A DNA stretch of 58,292 nucleotides, from positions 2,278,995-2,337,286 of the forward strand of contig BFEA01000187.1 of NCBI GenBank assembly GCA_003427395.1, in the 5' to 3' direction. Source of the stretch: Chara braunii. Lineage: Eukaryota; Streptophyta; Charophyceae; Charales; Characeae. A program made the translations under genes and the position numbers. Positions 23,796 through 33,995 of the stretch are shown here, in pieces. Positions within the stretch are counted from its first letter, which is position 1, and each line of letters begins with the position of its first letter. Below the pieces are notes generated by a model. It saw only the letters and a program-made list of their open reading frames with translations. It was not told the DNA's origin and did not search any database.

Positions 23796-24301
23796 AGTCA
23801 AGCAATGTGGCTTCGGTCAGGCTTGAACACTGTATTGTTCATGTTTTTGACATTCAGACAATGTGGCTTCAATCAGGTATGATTGTCATACCCATATAAG
23901 TTGTTATCTAAGCAGCCAAACAATGTGGCTTTGGTCAGGCCTGGTTGATGGGGTTATGGTGATTTGCTTGCTAAAAAGGTTTAAGAGTTGGGTAATGTGG
24001 CTTCGGTCAGATCCAACTACTTGTTTTTTTTTCTAAGGGAGGTTTGGATGGAGGACTAAGCAATGTGGCTTCAGTTTGGCTTAGTCTGAAGTCACTCACA
24101 TAAGGAGAAACCTGAAAATATGATTATATATATATATATATATATGTAATATATTTTTGTTATTGAATAGGCTAGTCAGACAATGTGGCTTCGATTTGGT
24201 CTGACTATAGCCTATCATAAAAAGGAAAAAATATTTAATTAAGAATACGACAAATGTATTTTAAGGCAGACTGAGCAATGTGGCTACGGTTTGGCTCAGT
24301 C
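23796..24301 (+). other. Seven-hairpin series with constant loop
   Basis: Seven units share the core CAATGTGGCTTCGGTTTGG or close variants, starting at 23803, 23859, 23921, 23993, 24061, 24181 and 24276. Each is flanked by a different self-complementary stem, such as GACTAAG/CTTAGTC at 24054-24086, AGTCAGA/TCTGACT extended by ATAGGCT/AGCCTAT at 24167-24217, GACTGAG/CTCAGTC at 24269-24301, and AGTTGGGT/ATCCAACT at 23986-24018. Units 1-3 have weaker stems with wobble or mismatches. Spacing is 56-120 bp and separators are unrelated, including a (TA)n run at 24125-24145. Inferred: selection for folding, in RNA or single-stranded DNA. It closes R copy D. Confidence 0.75.
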
Positions 24302-24344
24302 TTAGTCAGCGTTGTCGAGCGGGGATCCCTGGGGGCTTTGCCGG

Positions 24345-24960
24345 TGTGAGCATTTTGCCCCCGAACCCGGCAGCGGGGACCAAACACCCCCGCCCCCGTG
24401 GAACCACCCCCGCTACCGCCCCGCCCCCGCGAACCCCGCCTAGCGCCCCCGGAGCCCCGCCATCGGCCCCGCACGACAGGCCCCACCCCGCAACCCCGTC
24501 CCCCCACCCGGCACCTGTCTCTTATACACATCTAGATGTGTATAAGAGACAGGCCCCGCACGACAGGCCCCACCCCGCAACCCCGGCACCTCGACCCCGC
24601 CCCAAATCCCCACCCCGGCACCGTAACCCCGCAAAGTCCACCCTGCTACCGGAACCCCCCACCCGCACAACCAACCCCGCCCTGAACCCCGCGTCCCCAC
24701 AACACGACCCTTGACCCCCGACCTCCGGCACCGAGAGCGACCCCGCTCCCTGACCCCCGCTGTCCACACCCCGCGGCCTGACCCCCGCAACCCCACCCCC
24801 GTCCACTTACACCCCCGCTCCCCGCCCCCGCATCCTCGACCACCGACCCCGCACACGGTACCCCCGGCCCCGCCATCTTTGCCCCGCTCCAAGACCCCGC
24901 CCCCGCGGCCCTGCACCCTGGCGGGGGACCCAGGGCCCGCAACCAGACCCCAGGAACGCG
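24345..24960. repeat. C-rich minisatellite (ACCCCGNCC-like)
   Basis: Degenerate short units of the form (A/G)CCCCGC(A/C)CC run through this stretch. The same kind of sequence reappears at 58150-58292. Open frames here are Pro/Arg-rich by-products. It is interrupted by an adapter sequence at 24515-24552, with a direct repeat (GCACGACAGGCCCCACCCC) on both sides of it. Confidence 0.85.
24515..24552. other. Nextera mate-pair junction adapter (artefact)
   Basis: 24515-24533 reads CTGTCTCTTATACACATCT and 24534-24552 is its exact reverse complement. Together they are two head-to-head Tn5 mosaic ends, the known circularisation junction of Nextera mate-pair libraries. Translation gives the tell-tale SYTHLDVYKRQ peptide. 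It is not genomic, and sequence on its two sides may not be adjacent in the genome. Confidence 0.97.
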
Positions 24961-25985
24961 TGAACCGCCATGAGCGGCAATGCAGTGGGGGCTAGCGTGG
25001 TAGAGGGGTCTATGGCTATGGGGGGTAGGTCGACGACGGGGGTTGTTTGCCGAAAAGTGAAATGCGATAATGAAGGCCCGTCGTATGGGTCTGTTTTTTT
25101 TTTTTTTCTAACCACCNNNNNNNNNNNNNNNNNNNNNNNNNNNNNNNNNNNNNNNNNNNNNNNNNNNNNNNNNNNNNNNNNNNNNNNNNNNNNNNNNNNN
25201 NNNNNNNNNNNNNNNNNNNNNNNNNNNNNNNNNNNNNNNNNNNNNNNNNNNNNNNNNNNNNNNNNNNNNNNNNNNNNNNNNNNNNNNNNNNNNNNNNNNN
25301 NNNNNNNNNNNNNNNNNNNNNNNNNNNNNNNNNNNNNNNNNNNNNNNNNNNNNNNNNNNNNNNNNNNNNNNGGAGAATGGCTATGGGGGGTACGTTGTTG
25401 TTGAAAATTGAAATGCGGCAACGAAGGTCCGCCATGGGGTCTATTTTTTTTTTTTTTCTCTTTCTCTCTTTATGTGGGTGAACCCCCATTACCGGCAATG
25501 CAGAGAAGGTTGGGGGGGGAGGAGGGTCTATGGCTATGGGGGGTAGGTCGACGACGGGGGAGCGGAAGCCACGGGTCTGTTTTTTTTTTTTTTTCCTTTC
25601 TTTAAGACGGGTGAACCGCCATAACCGGCAATGTAGTGGGGGATTGGGGAAAAGGGGTGAACGTGTGGCGGGTGGGGTGGGGTCCGCAATGAAGTGCGGT
25701 AACGAAGGTCCGTCCTAGGGTCAATTTTTTTTTTTTTCTTTCTTTATGTGGGTGAACACTGAACCGCCATGAGGGCCAAATTGCCGGCAATGCAGTGGAG
25801 AATTGGGGGAAAGGGGTCTATCATCTATGGTTGCAAGGGGTATGGTGAGGATGGGGGCTCGTTGTTGGAAATTGAAATGCGGTAATGAACGCCCGTTTCA
25901 CGACCTTTTTTTTTTTTTTTTTTTTCTCTTTCTTTAGGACGAGTGAATTGCCATAAGTGGCAACGCAATTGGGGTTAGGGGAAAA
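24961..25985. repeat. T-tract satellite, about 130-180-bp units
   Basis: At least five units share GTGAACCGCCAT(A/G)A..GGCAATGCAGTGGGG, then GGGGAAAAGGGGTCTATGGCTATGGGG, GAAATGCGGTAACGAAGGTCCG and a 13-19-base T run followed by CTTTCTTTATGTG. Unit landmarks fall near 24968, 25484, 25617, 25780 and 25950, and T runs near 25094, 25445, 25580, 25726 and 25904. A 255-N gap (25117-25371) interrupts it. No gene. Confidence 0.85.
25117..25371. other. Assembly gap, 255 N
   Basis: A run of N inside the T-tract satellite. The gap starts right after a T run, as expected where short reads fail in repeats. Confidence 1.
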
Positions 25986-26200
25986 GGGGTCAAAGTGTGG
26001 TCGGGGGGAAGGAAAATTTATTTGTATATTGTCCTCATTTCAATTATTTTGTTTTCTTTCTGTTTTTTCCTTTTTTTGTTTGTCGTTGTGGTTGTTGTGG
26101 ACCTTGTGGTAACAGTCTATTTTTTTCAGGGTGATTCTTCAGTTCTTCAGTGCAGTTCTTTGTTGCCGCACTTCGTTACATTTTCTTGGGGGTGCGCATC

Positions 26201-28960
26201 ATGTCTGACCCACGCGGCAACAATGGGAAGGGCCCTGCGGACTTCTCCTCGGCAACGGGGAAGAAGTCCGACTGTGGTAAAAAAAGTCACAACGCAAAGA
26301 TTTTTGACTCCCCTTTCAAGGCTGATCCAAAGGCATATGCGAAACGTGATGATCCTGTTTGGCATTTTGTCGTACGTGGTCGTTATTTAGATGGATCCAC
26401 TGCGGTCGGGAGAAAGAACGGTCGTCGCGGTATATGCAAATTGTGTGGCCGTTCTATTTGTGGGGGTGCTCGCGATGCAAAGAAGCACTTTTATCGTGGC
26501 GAGAGTTACATGTGCACTGTGGCCACTCCGGCAGTATTGCACGCAATTTGGTCAAAGGATATGTCCAAGTGTTCTGCACATCTGGTTTCAGCCGTGCAGA
26601 CTTTGCAGGGTTTCCCTCTAGGTCATCCATCTTTTCAGTGGCCACCACTTCGTTTCCCCGAGGACGCAGTTTCACCACCCCCGGCGCCATCCAATCCCTC
26701 GCGGGCGGCACGATCTCCACTTGCTCTACGTGCACCGCTCCCCCCTCGTCCGGCAGCAGTGTCACCTGCACCGCTTAACCAGACAATTCCCGCAGCCATT
26801 GCTGGTGCAGTTTCTGGTGGGTGTGCACTAGATGCGCGTGTCATATCGTCGCTAGCAGCGCAGGCTGATGCACAGGGCCCTGTGCCGGTTTCCGGTGTCG
26901 GGGCACGATAGCAGTTCGACGAGGCGGGGACTCGTGCTTTCGTTGAGGGTCATAGGTGGGGGAAGGACGCAGGCACATCAGCCGGGAGAGCCCCATTGTT
27001 CGCTGAGAACAGGAATAGGGTTGCGAGAGTTTCACGTGCAGCCACAGGTCCGGCCGTGGCGGGACCAACTGTAACAGGGCATGAACCCGCTGCTTATCCG
27101 TGGTTACCACCCCCTCCTTCACAAACACGAGCTCCTGCATCTGACTTCTCTTCGGCACCTGTTGGAGACGTCGCTGCAGCTGTCCCTGAGGGGACGGACA
27201 TAGTCCCGCCCGACAGCCCCGTTCAGGTTTCAGACTCGTCATCCACACTTGCACCAGTGACAACCCCGACCTCACAATACGGTGTTTTCGAAAAATTTGA
27301 TCCTTTACAAAATTTGCGCAATATTGCGGCCCCGAGTCCGCCCTCTGCAGCATCACCTGCGGTCGGCGGTGACGTGTGGGATTATTTGGGTGTAGGCGTC
27401 GGTGCACGAGGGAGGGGCACTTTCAAGCAACAGGCGGTGACCTCGTATTACAATGACCCTCTGGAGCACGAATGGCATCTTCAGATCATGTGATTCATTG
27501 TTGAGAGCGGCATGTCGTTCAACTGCGTGAAGCTTGAGAGCTTCAAACCCATGTTGACGGTGATCATCCCGCCTGGAGTGTCGGGAGCGCCCACCCCGAA
27601 ACCCCCCACGTATCATATGATTCGCACTACACTTTTGGATGAGCTCGATGCCGAAGTCCAAAAATATGTGGCACCTGTCCTCGCTACTGCAGCTACCTAC
27701 GGTTGCACGATCATGACAGACGGATGGACGAACATTCGGGGCCAGACGTTGTGCAACTACCTTGTCGGGACTACGAGGGGTGCCACATATGTCGCGACAG
27801 ATATTATGCGAGGAAAGAAGGATGCCGCTGCTCTGGCTCGGACTTGGCTGAAGAGGTTGAAGTCCCTTGACATCAAGCTTGCAGACATCACCGCTTTCGT
27901 CACAGACTCGGCCAGTTCGAACGTTTCCGTGATAGAGGTGTTCCAGAAGGACGAGTCTGTAAAGCACATCTTTTGGATCTCTTGTGTGGCGCACGTCATG
28001 GATCTCATCCTTGAGGACATTGGCAGCATTGGGTGGGTGGCGACTCGCATTGCTAGGCGCGGGTGATCACAAAGTTTTTCAAGCGCCATAGTCATGCCCG
28101 CGAGGTTCGGGAAGCGTTCACGACGATGGCACTTTTGCTGCTCGTCGAGATGCGCTTCGGCACGCATGTCATCATGATGCGGCAACTTCTTCGCCTGCAA
28201 GTGCATCTTATGCAAATGGTCATCGATGATCGATGGAAGGACACTGTTTGGTCGACGAAGAAGATTCGAGATGACGTCGCGGAAGTCACAGCATGTGTCG
28301 GTTCTTCTTTGTGGTGGGAGGATATGAAGGCGGTGTGCAAGTTGTTGGATCCCATCATGGACATGTTGCAGATGGTGGACAGCGACACGAGGCAAATCGA
28401 CAAGATTTTGCGCCGGTACGACGAGATGATCGTACGTTGTTTTCGACACACGCCGAACCATGTTCAAGTCGCCGGCTCAGGTGGCCGCCATGATGTTGGA
28501 TCCAGAGTTCCGAGATCGTACACTGGCGGACGACGAGATGCAGCAGGGTTTGATCACTGATCTGGTTCATTTCGGATACCCACAGAGCTCGGACCAGCAC
28601 AAAGACGTCCTCACTGCCATCGATAAGTTTCATGCCAGGGAGTCACGATTCGACGACGTGGCAATAAATCGAGCGGCACGGAGCTATGACCATCCATCCG
28701 CTTTCTGGGAGTCGAAGGAGAAGAGGTTCCCGCATGCAACCTTCTTCGCCAGCAGGATACTACGTATCTGGCCGACAACATCGCCTTGCGAGAGAGTTTG
28801 GTCCCGCTGGAGCTTCATCCACTCCAAATCCCGTAACAGGTTGGAGGTCAGACGGGCTGAGAAGCTCGTGTGATGTCATTGGAACCTTTGCCTTCTGAAC
28901 AGGCAGGCTATATCGGACGATGCTCCCAACGACAGGCCACATCCGTACGGGAGTTGGGTG
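26201..28960 (+). pseudogene. hAT transposase (BED, DUF659, dimerisation), decayed
   Basis: The start is set at the Met of MSDPRGNNGK (26201). A BED zinc finger lies at about 26355-26520 (DPVWHFVVRGRY, CKLCGRSICGG, then KKHFYRGESYMC), followed by a Pro/Ser linker. The DUF659 catalytic-type block (27540-28040) has IMTDGWTNIRGQTL, TDSASSN and SCVAHVMDLILEDIG. The hAT C-terminal dimerisation block (28680-28890) has CERVWSRWSFIHSKSRNRLE. This domain set is the plant hAT type, which cuts and pastes DNA. The frame is broken by TAG 26909-26911, TGA 27491-27493, a frameshift near 28060, another near 28440 and TGA 28871-28873. No terminal inverted repeats were found. It is inactive. Confidence 0.88.
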
Positions 28961-29707
28961 CATTACTGGCAGCAGGTGGAGGACGAGTTGCCCACAGACC
29001 AACAGCTTGTCTCAGGCCGAGGAGCCTGGACAGCAATGACGCAGGAGGAGTTGATGCAAGCGAGAGAGAGGATGCGTGCTGTGTCCCGCATGGGAGCCAC
29101 GCGTCGATTGCGGATGTCTGACAGGAGGAGACATTGTAGCGGCGGTCGTGGTGGTGGTCGACGGGGAGGATGGAGACAAGGCGGGCGTGGAGGTGCTGGT
29201 GGGAGGAGTTCTACAGCGAGTCGTCGACTGCCGGTGGACGAGCTTGTACGCAAGTCTCGACAGCGTTGGGACGAGGGAGACTTCTTATATGAGAGTTCGT
29301 CCAGTGACGATGAGGATTTCTTTGGGACTACAGGCATGCCTGCATCGGACGACGACAACGATCTTGGAGACCCCCACCCGGACGGAGACAACGACGACGG
29401 CGCCGGAGACGATGATCATGGTGATGGTGGAGATCGGCCACGGACCCGCGCGACACTTGCAGGTGGTGACCGAGGACTTGACGAGGTGGCTGACGGAGAT
29501 GATCGTGATGAGGGTGACGCTGGGGTGACGATCATGGTGACGGCGACGGTCGGGGAGGGGCAGGCGCAGTGGGCTCCACACGTGAAGCCACATGCAGAGG
29601 GATCACTGCCATGGACGTCAACCACGACGCACGGGACTATGATGATGGAGATGGAGGGGGCGCCGACGGTCCAGGACTTCTTCAGGGCGGTGCCCTGCAG
29701 CGCTTGA
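28961..29707 (+). pseudogene. Gly/Arg- and Asp-rich C-terminal tail of hAT
   Basis: It continues in the same frame as the dimerisation block. A Gly/Arg-rich segment (about 29130-29220, GGRGGGRRGGWRQGGRGG) is followed by an acidic segment rich in DDD, SSSSDDED and DGD (about 29290-29500). Acidic tails after the hAT dimerisation domain are common in plant hAT proteins. It ends at a TGA at 29705-29707. Confidence 0.5.
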
Positions 29708-31735
29708 GATGTGGACCGAGGGAACGAGACACTGTCGGTTCACGTGTGTGCATACGTCACGGTGGGGGTGTAGTCGTTCCACGACCACGAGTCCATGCTA
29801 CTGAGCAGATTTCGATTTTCGAGGACTCTTTCAGTAACGATACCCACGAGGAGCGGACCAAGCAAAATGATGGGAGCGGCTGTGCACGACATCATACGAA
29901 CGGTATGCACGCGACAGCGCCAACAGGGTCCTCTGCAGTAATCCCGGAACCGCCACAGTGCAGCGGACCATTGATGCCTCATCCTGAGATCGAGGGACAT
30001 GGCGGTGATGATGTGGTAATGCAGGACGAGGGCAGTGCTGCGGCACTGCATCCACTCACATCAGCTGGTGGACCCGAGGTAACTGCAATGACTTTGGACA
30101 CGAGACGGCCACCGGCAACGGTGGAGCAAGAGAGTATGCTCCCACCTCGGAGCATTCATGGAGTCAGCCTGACGCCACCACGTTGGGGGTAGCTATGCAG
30201 CAATCAGAGACACAGGGTGCTGTCACAGATGACACCGCATCCCGGCCACCGCCTGCATTGCTGGAGGAGAGTCAAGAGACTGTAGTTGCGCGTTCAAGCG
30301 TCGACATTTTGGCAGGGGAGGTCTCACACACTCCCGCACCTGAGCAGAGCGTCGCAGGACATATCGGGCTCGCACGCCCCACCGGCAGCCTTCCGAGTAC
30401 CGCCGAGTTACTGGCCATAGACTCCGCACTCATCTCTCTCCCAGACTTGTCTACATTGATATCTCCTGATTTACCCCACGTAGCACCGCCTTGCCCACAT
30501 TAGACTGTCGGCATAGAGCGAGGACCAGACGTGTTTGACGAGTTTGGAGGTGACACGATAATCCTTCCGACGTTGTCCACCACACCCACAGTGTTCCGTG
30601 TGGGCAGACCACACGAGGTCGAGTTCGGTAAGGCCGAGACGCACACACGACACCACCGCGATGCTCACCGCAGCATTGCACAACGCAGTCTGTCTGATTC
30701 ATTCGGTGGGCTTGAGGATGGTGGCTTTGGATCACGTGACGCAGTTGACAGAGCAGCTCGACCTCCTCGTCCGCCATCACATGCAGAGCATCAACCCATC
30801 GACGTGGCCGCCTGCGCGGTTGCAGGCGGCGCCGCCAAGGACATCACGGACAAGGCACAACATCCTGTGGCGGGGTCATCGGCGACAGCACCACGCGACA
30901 GAGCTACTGTTTTGCCGAATTTACATACTATACCAGCGGGACCAGTGCTGGGGGGTTGGACGAGCAGGGAACCGGGATTGTTGGCAGGTCAGCAGCAACA
31001 TCTACGGGGACACGATCCATAGGCACTGTCGATGGTGCTCGCCACACCGCCATGACAGAGTATGAGGCCCGACATGGGAGTGCAGTGCCGACAAAGACAT
31101 CGGATGTCCAGGCGACGAGGGCCGCTAAGGCGAGTCTTTCTCGAGCGAGGAAGAAGGCCGCGGAAAGGACGACGTCACGATCGCCGCCGCATATGCGTTC
31201 CCATATGAGGCGATACAGCCCTGCGCATCTCGAGGACGGAGAGATTTCGTCCGAGAGCGGCGCATGGGGTGTTGGAGGGAGGAGCACAGCGGTGCTGGAC
31301 CACATCGGCAGGGATGGTGCAGGGGATGGAGTGCGAGGAGAGAAGAGACGCGGTAGTATGCTTATCGTCCACGGCGACAACACGGATGTCGCCCCTGGAG
31401 AGACCAAAGGCACTAATGATAAAGGGGACTCTGATTACGTACCTGAACTTCCTAAAGTACGGGCGGCGGACGGAGATGATGGAAGAGGGCGACGGGTCAG
31501 ACGGAGGACACGACTTGGGCCACAGGGGCCTCAGCGCACACCATCGGCGACGATTACTGCACCAATTGATCGGCGAGCTCAGGCGCAGCGGCTGCTGCGC
31601 AAAATGGAGGCCACTCTTCAAGAGACACATGCTGCATCATTCGGACACGGACAGTCGAAGCCTGAGAGAGAGAGAGAGAGAGAGAGAGCGACTGTTGGTT
31701 TCAGGCTTTCTGCTGGTTTTGCGGACCACAGGTGA
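29708..31735 (+). other. Coding-like low-complexity region after hAT
   Basis: Open frames follow one another on the plus strand with frame changes: 29569-30192, 30183-30503, 30531-31022 and 30956-31735. All are rich in Thr, Pro, Ser, Arg and Asp and have no recognisable domain. The last contains SDYVPELPKV, a basic RRVRRRTRLG segment and ends in a (GA)n repeat (31663-31690). They may be a decayed C-terminal extension or second ORF of the hAT element. I do not recognise any of them. Confidence 0.3.
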
Positions 31736-32831
31736 CTTGTTGATTTAGGCTGCCGAGGGTGAACAGTGTACAGTAACAGGGAGTGTTAGATTCGTAATTT
31801 TTTTTGTGTCATGGACTAACCGCGAGTTCGGTACTAAGGGAAACTCGTGAGGAACATATCTGTAATTTCTCAAAATTACAAGCCCACAGCTCCCTTACGC
31901 CGCACTGCGAATAGCAGGCCCGGGCTACCACTAGGACGGGAGGCCCTATGGCCTAGGCCCGTAGCATGAGAGCCTATAGCCGAGGAGGTCAAGGCCCGAT
32001 AGGCCAAATCTGATACGGTACCGGTTGGTCCTTAATCTTGGATTCTTGGACTGTTTTTTTTTTTTTCTTAACCCTCACAGCCTCGCAGGTACCTTCTTGT
32101 GTTTGGTTGTTGGGACTCTTGGGGATACTGTCAGAGAGTGAGAAACATCCAGTGTTATCTCCACACCTGTGCATAGTGTTTTCCAACTTTCCGCTGCTTG
32201 CGCTGTTTGTATGCAGTTCACTGGTGTTCTGTGTGACTGTGTCTCCTCTCCAGGCTCTCCCCTTTTTCTTATGCATGTATGGGCACGCGTGAGATTGTCT
32301 GCGTGTGAGTGTTCGTGAAAATCGACAGAAAACCAAGTTCATAACAGATATGAACGGTTGTGCTGCTTGTGCATAAATTCGTGCCAATGTTTTCACCTTG
32401 TCTCTGTTTTTTTGCGATTGTTTATTAATTGTATATCAAGCTATTCTCAACGGAGTCCGCGCAATCATGCAATGTTTTATTGTATACTGCAATTGGAAAC
32501 GTCTGTTGTGTAACTTGTGTACCTTGTGTCAGATTGACTGCTTTATAGCCTCCATTATCGTGCACACACTGACAGTTTGGTTGCTCTGGCATAATACTGC
32601 ATCTTGTGTCTTGCAAAGTCGAAGAGTCTGTTTTTTTTCCTATGGATTCAGAGAATTTCAGACTCATGCAGTGCAATGTTTACTGTTATCTTTTTTTCTT
32701 TTTTGTCAGTGGTCAATGCAGCGCAAAGTTTAGCAATCCATTAGCTTGTGCACGAAAAAAAAAAAAAAAAAAAGGCCTTAGCGAAGTTAGCGGCAAGTTG
32801 GCAACACCAAGTTCGCCACCCGCCCCGTACC
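31736..32831. other. Unassigned T-rich spacer
   Basis: No gene seen. It contains T runs (31798-31806, 32054-32066), a GGCCC-rich phrase near 31915-32000 with short internal repeats of TAGGCCC, and an 18-base A run at 32755-32773 just before the LTR. Confidence 0.6.
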
Positions 32832-33613
32832 TATTACGGACTTCGCCAGGGCTCGATCCCTAGTCTATCTCCTTGCTGTTTCGGCTGCATCCCGTTTTCG
32901 GCCTGGCACCCTTTTCCCAAACCCCTCCTTTGGTACCGTAGGATTTTGGACAACTGGCGTCATGCTGCAATTCGGGCGCCACTTTCAAATACTGCATTTT
33001 TCATTTCTGCCCTCGGGGCCTTTGCAGAAATGCCCCCGGTACCGTACGTGTCACCGGTACTTATACCGGCTCCCCGTACGGTACGGGGACCAGTCTCGTA
33101 CCAGTTCTCTGCTGCTGTACTTGTACTCAGTGTGACTTGCCGTTTCGGCATTCGGAATCCAAGACTTCGACTTTGTGCCTTGCCACTGTGTCTGCGTCCG
33201 ACCCTCAGTCCGAGTCCGTCGTGTCGAGTGAGTGAGTGTGTGTGTGTGCTCTCACTCTCCCCCTCTCTCTCTCCTCTCCCTCGGCTCACCCTCAGCCTCA
33301 CGCTCGTTACAGTACCACTGCAGTGACGGCACTACTATTAGTCTACTACCCTACTCGCGCAACGCGAAAGTGGCGCCGCCAAGTTGCGCCAACCAGTGCT
33401 TACTCTTGTCTGCCACTGAGCCACTGGTGACTGGGCCCTATCCCCAACGGCCAGGGCCCTGCAGGCTGCACGGCCTGCAGAGTCATGCAGACTGCGGTGC
33501 CTCCAGGTCCCTCACCCCCAGAGGCCAGGCCCTGCACCCTGCAGGGCCTGCAAACTGTAGTGCCCCCACTTCACCAACCCATGGTGTCGTAGGCCCGTAA
33601 CCGTTACCCCACA
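32832..33613 (+). repeat. 5' LTR of chromovirus element 2
   Basis: It matches the LTR at 38693-39473. Its start reads TATTACGG where the partner has TGTTACGG, so the terminal G is mutated. I place the end at CCCCACA because a TGG-starting primer site follows directly. The first 272 bp differ from the partner at about 15 sites, while everything from 33105 on is identical. Inside are (TG)n and (TC)n stretches (33230-33285) and a GC-rich CCTGCAGG-type repeat (33440-33560). Confidence 0.7.
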
Positions 33614-33631
33614 TGGGCTCTATCCCGGGAT
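33614..33631 (+). other. Candidate primer-binding site of element 2
   Basis: TGGGCTCTATCCCGGGAT directly follows the LTR end. Its complement looks like a tRNA T-stem and acceptor 3' strand ending in CCA. The exact tRNA is unknown. The same sequence occurs at 39474. Confidence 0.45.
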
Positions 33632-33961
33632 TCCTGACTATCCGGGTCAACCGGGCCACATCCCCGAGTCCCCAACCCACAACGCGCCCCCCGCCCCCCC
33701 CCCCCCCCCTCCCCCCTCCCCCCTCCCCCTCCGCGGAGAAGGCCCCACAGCGCCGCCCCCCACAGTGGGCCACAAGGCCCACAACCACGACTCCTCAATC
33801 CCAGCACCGCCCGCACCAGTCACCCCAACCGTCGGCCCTAGCCCCGTCCGGTGTCCGCCATCCCCCCAAGGCCCCCCCCCCCCCCCCAAGGCCCCCACCA
33901 CCCGCAACCCCGCCCCGTCACCCGACTCACCTCACCCACCCACCCCGCCTCGTCACCCCGA
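33632..33961 (+). repeat. C-rich leader of element 2
   Basis: Leader sequence with long C runs (about 33680-33735 and 33860-33880) and CACCC repeats. No coding content. An identical copy lies at 39492-39821. Confidence 0.7.
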
Positions 33962-33967
33962 TGTCGT

Positions 33968-33995
33968 GGCAAACACCCTTACAAGGGTATTTGCC
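33968..33995 (+). other. Left-end bulged hairpin of R copy A
   Basis: GGCAAA plus ACCCTT pair with AAGGGT plus TTTGCC around a 2-nt loop, with a C/A interruption. Relative to copy D, the outer G:C pair is C:G and an A:T pair is G:C, so two compensatory changes. The copy B hairpin at 39828-39855 is identical to A. Confidence 0.75.

Larger units (their letters stand above)
18362..24305 (+). mobile_element. R repeat family, copy D (diverged)
   Basis: It starts at TGTCG like copies A, B and C and keeps the same module order. There is a left hairpin (18368-18395), a segment ending in a GGGGTTGAGGG phrase (about 18886), a T-rich tract (about 19025-19060), tRNA-like A-box fragments (about 19125-19190 and 19660-19705), and an 18S-like fragment (20441-20490). 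A GA-rich segment and a TCTCGCTCG hairpin (20882-20915) follow, then blocks resembling 43380-43560, and a terminal hairpin series (23796-24301). No frame in it resembles a known protein; a 135-codon frame at 22966-23373 is unassigned. The right end is my estimate. Homology to A/B/C is by shared phrases, not a computed alignment. Confidence 0.6.

Noticed and set aside
23796-24301. CRISPR-like array
   Set aside because: The repeat core is spaced irregularly (56-120 bp), flanked by inverted stems, lies in eukaryotic DNA, and there are no cas genes.
24280-24916. Long Pro/Arg-rich open frames with SYTHLDVYKRQ
   Set aside because: Produced by a C-rich minisatellite and the Nextera adapter; not genes.
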